Assembly (NCBI GenBank): GCA_025353525.1
Contig: JANXOO010000786.1
Location: 1-12,052, forward strand
Origin: Schlesneria sp.
GTDB lineage: Bacteria; Planctomycetota; Planctomycetia; Planctomycetales; Planctomycetaceae
Reading direction: 5' to 3'
Length of the DNA stretch: 12,052 bases
Shown here piece after piece: positions 6,695-12,052 of the stretch. Made by a program: the position numbers and the translations under genes. The first letter of the stretch is position 1; every line of letters begins with the position of its first letter. The notes below the pieces were generated by a model. That model ran no database searches. It had not been told where the DNA came from and worked only from the letters and a program-made list of their open reading frames with translations.

Positions 6695-8083
6695 TCAAAC
6701 CAGCGTCCATCCGGCACGGTATTCCCTTCGTATCAGTCCGGCAGCTTCGGGTGCGTTGGGGCAGCGGAGATTCGTGACATCCCACTCGATCTTTTTACCG
6801 ACGCGGTATGCGACATTGCCCAGATGATTGGCTTCGGTCAACCAACCCGAGTATTCAAAATTGCACGTCGTTTTTAAGTCCGTCTTGCACGCGCGAACCC
6901 ATTCGGCCTGTTGGCCGGGCGATTCGGGAATGAACGGATCAGGACGTTTGAAGTCCTTGAACCGATCCTCGGGCAACAACAGATGATTGCTGTAGTCTGC
7001 GAGCAACATTCCTTTGTCGCCGATAAACAGGTGCCCGCTGTCCCATTGAGGGATCCCTTTGTCCGTCCAGATTTTCGGTCTGTTCACCCCCTGATACCAC
7101 GATAAAGTCACGGCAGGCATCTCGCCACGGGGCCCGTATTCATACGTTGCCTGCATCGACGCCGGAGCAAGATCCGGATGAGGTGGCGGGCCACTCGCCT
7201 CAATCGTCAACGGCGACTGAAGCTTGAGCGCCCAGAACGGCAAGTCATTGAAGTGACTGCCCAGGTCAGACATCGTGCCGCTGCCCCATTCCCACCATCG
7301 ATACCATTTGGGACCTGGAAAATAGACATTGTTGAACGGGCGCGACGGGGCGGGACCCAGCCACAAGTCCCAGTCAAGCCCTTTGGGCACCGGATCGGCT
7401 TCTTCGGGACGTTCCTGGACCGAGACAATATCGCCAAACTTTTTGGCATCCTCGGGCGACTGGTGCCCCCACGCGCGTGAGGTCCAGACGTGTGCTTCAC
7501 GAACAGGACCTATCGCTCCTGTCTGGATCAACTCGACAACCCGCCGGTAATTGCTTCCGGAATGAATCTGGATTCCCATCTGCGTCGCGACCTTCACTTT
7601 GGCCGTCGCTTCGCGAATCACACGAGCTTCCCAGACACTGTGCGTCAGCGGTTTTTCGCAGTAGACATGTTTGCCGAGTTGCAGTGCCGCGAGCGTTGCA
7701 AATGCGTGCGTGTGCTCGCACGTGCTCACGACAACCGCATCGAACTCGTTGGGATGATCGAAGACTTTGCGAAAATCAACGACTTTGCGAGCCTTGGGGT
7801 GTCCGGCAGAAGCTCGTCCAAGATTGTTTTCGTTGACATCACACAATGTAACGATGTTTTCCGTTCCTGCGATGGCATCCAGGTTGGCGCCACCTCGACC
7901 ACCCGATCCGATGATGGCGACGTTCAGTTTTTCGCCGACACCGCGAGCTCGCAAAATTGCCGGAGCCGCGAATGAACTGGCGACGGCAGTGGCCGAGGTC
8001 GACAGGAACCGGCGTCGGCTGATTCCGGAATCGCGATTGTTTTGCGAGACAGACTTGTGACGTGTTTTTCCCGACAGTGACAT
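6695..8083 (-). CDS. Tat-exported Gfo/Idh/MocA-family oxidoreductase
   Basis: This 462-residue protein has a twin-arginine leader, [17 protein letters not shown] (R23-R25), followed by a hydrophobic stretch and an Ala-rich cleavage region, so it should be folded with its cofactor and then exported. The Rossmann fold starts at [13 protein letters not shown] (G59-G64), binding NAD(P). [12 protein letters not shown] (E143-K144-P145) carries the Lys that is catalytic in the Gfo/Idh family. The C-terminal substrate domain is the beta-sheet half and contains the Trp-rich [23 protein letters not shown], with an Asp and His in the usual catalytic region. The family oxidises or reduces sugars and related polyols, but the specific substrate cannot be read from sequence. 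Planctomycetes carry many such Tat-type paralogues. The ATG at 8083 has GAGG about ten bases upstream. Its 3' end abuts xseA tail to tail with one base between them. Confidence 0.92.
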   Translation of the reverse strand: MSLSGKTRHKSVSQNNRDSGISRRRFLSTSATAVASSFAAPAILRARGVGEKLNVAIIGSGGRGGANLDAIAGTENIVTLCDVNENNLGRASAGHPKARKVVDFRKVFDHPNEFDAVVVSTCEHTHAFATLAALQLGKHVYCEKPLTHSVWEARVIREATAKVKVATQMGIQIHSGSNYRRVVELIQTGAIGPVREAHVWTSRAWGHQSPEDAKKFGDIVSVQERPEEADPVPKGLDWDLWLGPAPSRPFNNVYFPGPKWYRWWEWGSGTMSDLGSHFNDLPFWALKLQSPLTIEASGPPPHPDLAPASMQATYEYGPRGEMPAVTLSWYQGVNRPKIWTDKGIPQWDSGHLFIGDKGMLLADYSNHLLLPEDRFKDFKRPDPFIPESPGQQAEWVRACKTDLKTTCNFEYSGWLTEANHLGNVAYRVGKKIEWDVTNLRCPNAPEAAGLIRREYRAGWTLV

Positions 8084-8419
8084 CTTTCAGATTCCTCAAA
8101 CGGGTGGAGCGGTTCCAATCGGTAATACTCTGGCAAATTTCGCTGAATGGTCAGGTTCTACTCACTGACATTCCCGATTCAGGTGCAGTGATATTGTCGC
8201 AATTCACCAACACAAATGGAAACGACGACACCAAGTCGAAGTCCTTAGAGCGGCAGAACGAAGTTCGGGTGCGAACGACAGAATTCGATTTTTGCCTGAT
8301 TCTGTCCGGCGGGCTGCAAAATTCAATTCGGGCAGGCTGGGAGCCGATATTGCTGGTCGATATGCTACCGCCTCACTTTGCAGATTGCGGCATCACCGGC
8401 TTTTTGAAACGAGACACCC
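8084..8419. other. Divergent intergenic region between oxidoreductase and aminotransferase
   Basis: This 336-base stretch should carry both promoters. A long open frame crosses it on the plus strand but has no coding character. CTGACA (8165-8170) followed about 18 bases later by TGATAT is the best plus-strand promoter-like pair, and it is weak. No riboswitch-like or operator-like dyad stands out. Confidence 0.35.
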
Positions 8420-9598
8420 ATGTCAATCACGATTCCAGCTCCCGTTGCCCCTCCTCGTCGAATTTTGATGGGACCTGGGCCGAGCGACATTCATTCACGC
8501 GTCCTGCTGGCAATGGCCGCTCCGACGGTCGGGCACCTTGATCCCTATTTTTTGAAGATCATGGACGAGACACAGACGATGCTTCGCCAGGTGTTTCGTA
8601 CTCAAAACAGGTTAACACTGGCCGTCAGCGGAACCGGCAGCGCAGGGATGGAGGCTGTTGTCGCTAACCTGATTGAACCCGGGGACAAAATGATTGTCTG
8701 CGTGAACGGAGTCTTCGGCGGTCGAATGGCCGACGTCGCCGGTCGATGCGGTGCTGAGGTCGTCAAACTGGAACGTCCCTTCGGCGAGATTTTTTCACCG
8801 GAAGAAATCGAAGCAGCGGTCAAGCAGCATCGCCCGAAAGTGTTGGGAATTGTGAACGCCGAAACCTCGACCGGCGCCTGTCAACCGGTTGTCGACATTG
8901 CCCGAATCTGCCATGAGCACGGTGCATTGATCGCCGTCGATTGCGTGACTTCGCTTGGCGGCCAACCTGTTGAGGTTGATACATGGCAACTCGACGCCGT
9001 CTACAGCGGAACTCAGAAATGTCTCAGCTGCCCGCCTGGCTTGGCTCCCGTCACTTTCAGCGATCGGGCTGTCGCGGCGATCGACGCCAGAAAAACAAAA
9101 GTGCAAAGCTGGTATCTCGACATGCAAATGGTCAAGGATTATTGGGGCAGCAATCGCGCCTACCACCACACGGCTCCGATCAACATGAATTACGGATTGC
9201 ACGAAGCGCTGCGAATTGTTCTGGAAGAAGGCCTGGAACCCCGTTTCGTTCGGCACCAGAAAAATCATTTGGCCCTTAAGGCAGGTCTGAATGCAATGGG
9301 CCTTGAATACGCAGTGAAAGAGGGTCAGCAGTTGCCGATGCTGAATGCCGTAATCATTCCGGCGGCAGCCGACGACGCGGCCGTTCGAAAGCAGTTGCTC
9401 AACGAATTCGGCATCGAAATCGGCGGCGGATTAGGCCCGATGAAGGGAAAGACCTGGCGAATCGGCCTGATGGGGATGGCTGCCTGCCCTGCAAACGTGC
9501 TTGTATTCCTCGCCGCTCTCGAAAAATGTCTGCTCGATCAGGGCATCAAAGTCCAATCCGGATGCGGAGTCGGCGCTGCGAACGCGGCATATCGTTAG
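8420..9598 (+). CDS. Class V aminotransferase, alanine/serine-glyoxylate type
   Basis: This 392-residue PLP enzyme of the class V (fold type I) family most resembles alanine-glyoxylate / serine-glyoxylate aminotransferases, which move an amino group from alanine or serine to glyoxylate to give glycine. Diagnostic sequence includes [16 protein letters not shown] near the N-terminus (residues 17-32), PTVGHLDP (35-42), the glycine-rich phosphate region [10 protein letters not shown] (70-79), the PLP-ring Asp in [10 protein letters not shown] (D174) and the Schiff-base Lys in [13 protein letters not shown] (K200). WRIGLMG near the C-terminus contains the Arg that usually binds the substrate carboxylate. 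Length fits the family. The ribosome binding site is weak (GAGA about seven bases before the ATG). It should act in the cytoplasm in glyoxylate and glycine/serine metabolism. Sequence alone cannot separate alanine from serine as donor. Three hairpins follow within about 170 bases. Confidence 0.92.
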   Translation: MSITIPAPVAPPRRILMGPGPSDIHSRVLLAMAAPTVGHLDPYFLKIMDETQTMLRQVFRTQNRLTLAVSGTGSAGMEAVVANLIEPGDKMIVCVNGVFGGRMADVAGRCGAEVVKLERPFGEIFSPEEIEAAVKQHRPKVLGIVNAETSTGACQPVVDIARICHEHGALIAVDCVTSLGGQPVEVDTWQLDAVYSGTQKCLSCPPGLAPVTFSDRAVAAIDARKTKVQSWYLDMQMVKDYWGSNRAYHHTAPINMNYGLHEALRIVLEEGLEPRFVRHQKNHLALKAGLNAMGLEYAVKEGQQLPMLNAVIIPAAADDAAVRKQLLNEFGIEIGGGLGPMKGKTWRIGLMGMAACPANVLVFLAALEKCLLDQGIKVQSGCGVGAANAAYR

Positions 9599-9624
9599 CC
9601 TGAAATAACACGAAATTCACGGTC

Positions 9625-9657
9625 GGGACCAGCAAAGAAAAAGAAGAAGTGGTTCCC
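9625..9657. repeat. Hairpin downstream of the aminotransferase
   Basis: GGGACCA (9625-9631) pairs with TGGTTCCC (9650-9657) with one bulged base around a purine-rich, A-rich loop. It begins 26 bases after the aminotransferase stop and touches the following dispersed repeat. It has no T-tract, so it is more a transcript-end or mRNA-stability structure than a classic terminator. Confidence 0.4.
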
Positions 9658-9717
9658 GGCTGAAAAACGGGGACTGGCTCCATGTCTTCCTGGTGCCTGT
9701 CCCCCTTTTTCAGCCGG
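9656..9717 (+). repeat. REP-like palindromic dispersed repeat, copy 1
   Basis: The 26-base arms 9656-9681 and 9692-9717 are inverted complements with three mismatches around a 10-base loop. The core reads GGGGACTGGCTCC on the left and GGTGCCTGTCCCC on the right. A second copy in reverse orientation is at 11842-11895, sharing the arms, the asymmetric ACTGGCTCC/GGTGCCTGT signature and part of the loop. The arrangement, small size and intergenic location fit a REP-type element or a very small non-autonomous mobile repeat. No transposase is in the window. It may also help end the aminotransferase transcript. Confidence 0.75.
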
Positions 9718-9729
9718 CAAGTGCAGAAA

Positions 9730-9771
9730 CGAAATCAGCCTTTCGACGATAATGTCAAAAGGCTGATTTCG
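9730..9771 (-). terminator. Probable terminator of the initiator tRNA gene
   Basis: CGAAATCAGCCTTT (9730-9743) and AAAGGCTGATTTCG (9758-9771) are perfect 14-base inverted complements around a 14-base loop. On the minus strand the hairpin begins seven bases after the tRNA 3' end and is followed by GTTTCTGC, a short U-rich run. It is well placed to end the tRNA transcript and could work in both directions, although the U-tract is weak. Confidence 0.5.
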
Positions 9772-9778
9772 CATAAAG

Positions 9779-9852
<74 letters not shown>

Positions 9853-9903
9853 TCATGTGATCGAATACCGTGACCGCAGTGCGCTGACGGTGTCGACAGG
9901 GGG

Positions 9904-9909
9904 AGTATA
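9904..9909 (-). promoter_or_regulatory. Candidate -10 element for the tRNA gene
   Basis: TATACT on the minus strand matches five of six -10 positions and lies about 52 bases upstream of the mature tRNA 5' end. No good -35 hexamer is found at 16-18 bases; CTGACT lies further up, about 21 bases away. It is tentative. Confidence 0.3.
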
Positions 9910-10020
9910 TCGGTTGGCGACCAGAAAGAAAGTCAGTAATTCCACGAATTCGCACAGAACGGTATGAATTGCTGTTTTGTTCGAGAATTTCAGATTCCTG
10001 GACGCCATTAATGACACCCG

Positions 10021-10059
10021 CCACCTTTGGGACTGCAATCTGGTCCCAAAAACAGGTGG
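10021..10059. repeat. Strong bulged hairpin
   Basis: CCACCTTTGGGAC (10021-10033) pairs with GTCCCAA (10043-10049) and AGGTGG (10054-10059), with a four-base AAAC bulge and a 9-base loop, giving 13 base pairs in all. No T-tract follows on either strand and it is not beside a recognised gene end. It could be part of a dispersed repeat or of a small structured RNA. Confidence 0.5.
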
Positions 10060-10526
10060 GAGCATGCGGCCGTTTGAAGTATCCGAATGGGAAGGAAAGC
10101 GATCGGAGAAGAGAAAAAACGCAAGTGGATTGGCCGATGGACCGCAAATTCCTTCGTTTCGCCTGGCACCTGGGCCGTTGGCCAATGGCTATTTGAGTGA
10201 ATGGCCGCTTTGGGCCGGAATGCGAAATGCGAAATCCTCCACAAGCCCTCCATCATGTGCCCGCCACCGCGAAATGCTCCCAGAGATTTGTTCGCCAAAA
10301 GGCGTCTACCAAGAGACATCCACCAGTTCGCCGTTGCGATCCATCCCCGCGAGAATTCGATCTCGATCCATTCACTACAAACGCCATCCGCCATGCCCCG
10401 TGATCGGTTCACGAGGCGCTGTCCATGATCCGCCTTTCAGCGACGGCTGTGTCACCGGACATTGAACTGTCGCTGGAGATTGACCTGACGCTGAACTGTG
10501 ATCTGACGCTAACTCTGATGAATCAT

Positions 10527-10775
10527 TCATGGCTGACGTCGGTGACTGTGTATGGGAATGCATCGCGGAAACAGATGTCGAATGCCCCCTGACGCTTCCG
10601 TGGCCGGATTAACAAAACCACAGTGTTCGCAGGCTCGCAAGAATGAATGTCGGATACCATCACATTCAGGGCATTCATCAAACAGTACGGTGGCACAGCA
10701 AGGACACGTATGCGGCTTATCCTTGCTAATTGGACATCGCCACTTTTGACGAACGAAGTTCCATAAGATTATCAT
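10527..10775 (-). CDS. Small zinc-ribbon protein
   Basis: This 82-residue ORF has a clear cysteine array: C14 in WRCPISKDKPH, CPCC (24-27), CPEC (35-38) and C..CG in RACEHCGF (49-53). These CxxC-type knuckles are spaced as in small double zinc ribbons, which bind zinc and usually nucleic acid or protein partners. The C-terminal 28 residues look unstructured. The ATG at 10775 overlaps the stop of the preceding frame as ATGA, suggesting translational coupling. Its own ribosome binding site is poor, the nearest purine-rich GAGAGG being about 19 bases upstream. The frame stays open upstream back to a TGA at 10953-10955 without another start codon, so the ORF may be the tail of a longer, disrupted gene. 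The function is unknown. Confidence 0.55.
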   Translation of the reverse strand: MIILWNFVRQKWRCPISKDKPHTCPCCATVLFDECPECDGIRHSFLRACEHCGFVNPATEASGGIRHLFPRCIPIHSHRRQP

Positions 10776-11048
10776 AGTAAATGACTTGCAACGCCTCTCG
10801 TTTTCCGCGTTCGAAATCCCGACAATTTCGAAATTCGCCCGATCAACGGTTGCCCGCGAAAACCCTGGATGCTCGAGAACAGCACTTCTATCTGTTCGAG
10901 GGCCGCTTGACGAACGTCGCCCTTTTCCTCGCGGTCGGCCGCTTCTAGCAATTCAAAAACGGTTGACTGAGCTCATGCCCCGTGAGGCCGCACAACGCTC
11001 TACGCGCATTACTAGCTGATCAGGAAGTTCCAGCATCACCATAGTCAT
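10772..11048 (-). pseudogene. Disrupted ribbon-helix-helix-like gene
   Basis: A strong site, GAGG at 11055-11058, lies six bases before ATG 11048. The frame gives MTMVMLELPDQLVMRVERCA and continues through ASRGMSSVNRF, then stops at TGA (10953-10955) after 31 residues. The start looks like the strand and first helix of an RHH/CopG-type DNA-binding protein. Dropping one T from the T-run at 10955-10959 lets reading continue as FELLEAADREEKGDVRQAAL and on to a stop that overlaps the zinc-ribbon ATG as ATGA. Alternatively, reading on past the TGA in the original frame runs directly into the zinc-ribbon frame. Both continuations contain protein-like stretches, so I cannot tell which was the ancestral product. 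A mutation, a sequencing error in the T-run or a +1 frameshift at TTT-TGA are all possible. Confidence 0.45.
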
Positions 11049-11224
11049 TGTTCGCCTCAATTTCAAATATTGCCGAATGCATCGTCAGCCAGGGGTAGGT
11101 TAGTTACAAAGTTCATTGAGTCAGGCTTGTCAGGCTAACGCCCATAACGACAACGGGACATGCACGATCATGAAGCGATGCGAGATTGTTTCTGTTGCTC
11201 AATTGAAGAGAGGGGCGCGTTCCG

Positions 11225-11806
11225 TTACATCAAGTTCTCAACGGGTGCAACGCGGTACATTGTCCTCGTGATGCGAAATCCCAGACCGCGATAGAGTTCC
11301 ACGGCGACCAGATTGCCTGCCGTGACTTCCAGGACGACCCGTTTCATCCGTGCCAGTGCAAACCCTGCGAGTGACTTGAGAATCAGGGCTCGACCGAGTC
11401 CCTGTCCGCGGTGTTCCGGGACGACACCGATATTCTGAATCGAGCCGAGTTGATCCGATACCGCGATCCCCTGAATCGTTCCGCAATCGTCGGGAATGAG
11501 CGGCGTCGCCGATCTCTGGTGTGAGGTTCGGGTGACCAGCCATGTTGCGGGACCAAGGAAGTTTTCCTGTTGAGCGATATCGGACATGAGCCTCAGACAA
11601 CCGTAGTATTCGCCGAGGCACGAAAAGACTTCGGAATCGACTTCGTCTCGAAAACTGCGAAATTTCGTCAGTGCATGACGCTCGATGTCGGATTCGTTCC
11701 ATTCGCGCCAGACGTACCCGTCCGGTAAAACGACTGGAGGCAGCACCGCTTCTTCCAGTCGAATCTCCATTCGATAGCGTTTGAAATACTGTTTGTCCGC
11801 CATCAT
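11225..11806 (-). CDS. GNAT-family N-acetyltransferase
   Basis: This is a 193-residue GNAT enzyme, which transfers acetyl from acetyl-CoA to an amine. The C-terminal half holds the family core: strand beta4 SIQNIGVVPEHRGQGLG (residues 122-138) with the acetyl-CoA pyrophosphate-binding motif R133-G-Q-G-L-G138, then a helix, strand VVLEVTAGN (157-165), AVELYRGLGFRI (168-179) and the Tyr in TMYRV that often acts as general acid. This arrangement is RimI-like, but the substrate cannot be assigned. The N-terminal 110 residues are longer than in minimal GNATs and may form a substrate-binding lobe. Two ATGs are adjacent (11804-11806 and 11801-11803), and AAGG about eight bases upstream suits the first. 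The REP-like repeat copy 2 lies 36-89 bases upstream, in the probable leader or promoter. The next gene on the strand is 176 bases downstream, so it is probably monocistronic. Confidence 0.88.
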   Translation of the reverse strand: MMADKQYFKRYRMEIRLEEAVLPPVVLPDGYVWREWNESDIERHALTKFRSFRDEVDSEVFSCLGEYYGCLRLMSDIAQQENFLGPATWLVTRTSHQRSATPLIPDDCGTIQGIAVSDQLGSIQNIGVVPEHRGQGLGRALILKSLAGFALARMKRVVLEVTAGNLVAVELYRGLGFRITRTMYRVAPVENLM

Positions 11807-11841
11807 CCGTTTCGCCTTGACTTACTACGAACTGCCAAGCC

Positions 11842-11895
11842 GCTGAAAACGGGGACAGGCACCAGGAAGCCCTGGAGCCAGTCCCCGTTTTCAAC
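11842..11895 (-). repeat. REP-like palindromic dispersed repeat, copy 2 (inverted)
   Basis: The arms 11842-11863 and 11874-11895 are inverted complements with three mismatches around a 10-base loop (AGGAAGCCCT). Its reverse complement matches copy 1 (9656-9717) through both arms, including the asymmetric ACTGGCTCC / GGTGCCTGT halves. The first six loop bases, AGGAAG, also match those of copy 1. It lies just upstream of the GNAT start, so it may influence transcription or mRNA structure there. Confidence 0.75.
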
Positions 11896-12052
11896 TGGCA
11901 TTTTTCCGCAGCCGGTCACCAAATGCCTCACCCGACTCATTCGGCTCCACAGAAAGTGTAAATAAAAAAACAACTCGAAAACAGGATGAAATATGGGAAG
12001 GGGGTCGCTGGTCTGATAATATCCAGTCATTCGATATCGCTCAGGTTCGTTG
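11896..12052. other. Upstream flank of the GNAT gene, no gene recognised
   Basis: An open frame (minus, from 12030) runs through the dispersed repeat to the GNAT start, but its sequence is mostly the repeat and has no motif. An A-run at 11963-11969 and TTTACA (minus, 11957-11962) are promoter-like, but no matching -10 is evident. Confidence 0.3.

Larger units (their letters stand above)
9853..10526. other. Long stretch without a convincing gene
   Basis: Several overlapping open frames cross this region on both strands, the longest 134 codons on the minus strand (10008-10412), but none has a ribosome binding site, a recognisable motif or plausible composition. Visible structure comprises a strong hairpin at 10021-10059, a near-palindrome GCCGTTGGCCAATGGC (10174-10189), a doubled AATGCGA (10219-10232) and a loose 18-base tandem repeat (10461-10514). 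It may be decayed coding DNA or a non-coding dispersed repeat. Confidence 0.4.

Noticed and set aside
3468..9742. 15-base match AAACGAAATCAGCCT at about 3468 (FHA gene) and 9727 (tRNA terminator arm)
   Set aside because: One match of this length in 12 kb is near chance, and the flanks differ completely.
10008..10412. 134-codon minus-strand frame between the tRNA and the zinc ribbon
   Set aside because: No ribosome binding site or recognisable domain, many Trp/His/Arg, and it overlaps other equally long frames and a hairpin. Could be decayed DNA but not a supportable gene.
11119..11137. GTCAGGCT direct repeat and a TAACGCC-like motif resembling an integron attC site
   Set aside because: The motif does not fit the RYYYAAC / GTTRRRY core sites, and no paired arms or integrase are present.
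10772..11806. GNAT plus RHH-like ORF as a TacAT-type toxin-antitoxin pair
   Set aside because: In such pairs the RHH antitoxin normally precedes and nearly touches the GNAT toxin gene. Here the GNAT comes first, 176 bases away, and has a long extra N-terminal lobe, while the RHH-like frame is broken.
11803..12030. 75-codon minus-strand frame ahead of the GNAT gene
   Set aside because: Much of it is translation of the REP-like repeat, and it ends at the GNAT start region. No motif.

Overview
The window looks like chromosomal DNA of a planctomycete, probably of the Planctomycetaceae type with moderate GC. This is judged from gene style, not from a database search. The indicators are a Tat-exported Gfo/Idh/MocA oxidoreductase, a membrane-anchored FHA protein with a trypsin-fold tail, a short leucine-rich-repeat membrane protein of the 'T/QVTDAGL' kind, long low-complexity Pro/Ser/Thr linkers, and widely spaced single genes with few operons.

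Layout. 1-82: probable tail of a plus-strand gene and its terminator. 424-1041 (+): two-helix membrane LRR protein. 1337-3583 (+): FHA / repeat linker / transmembrane helix / degenerate trypsin-like protein. 3632-5266 (-): lipoprotein fusing a TlpA-like thioredoxin domain to an alpha/beta hydrolase. 5467-6693 (+): xseA, exodeoxyribonuclease VII large subunit. 6695-8083 (-): Tat-exported Gfo/Idh/MocA oxidoreductase. 8420-9598 (+): class V alanine/serine-glyoxylate aminotransferase. 9600-9775: a cluster of three hairpins, one of them a dispersed repeat. 9779-9852 (-): initiator tRNA-Met. 9853-10526: no convincing gene, but one strong hairpin. 10527-11048 (-): a small zinc-ribbon ORF behind a broken ribbon-helix-helix-like ORF. 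11225-11806 (-): GNAT acetyltransferase, with a second inverted copy of the dispersed repeat just upstream of it.

How the genes relate. Neighbours are mostly convergent or divergent (FHA><TlpA-hydrolase<>xseA><oxidoreductase<>aminotransferase), so they are probably separate transcription units, and I see no multi-gene pathway. The envelope-facing proteins (LRR, FHA/pseudoprotease, TlpA-hydrolase, oxidoreductase) share location but no demonstrable function. The items most worth a second look are: a palindromic repeat inserted in frame in the FHA gene; the apparent loss of the catalytic His in its protease fold; the thioredoxin-hydrolase fusion; the A29:U41 variant of the initiator tRNA; a pair of inverted REP-like elements; and the disrupted RHH/zinc-ribbon locus. 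I did not find a clear new multi-gene defence or mobile system.
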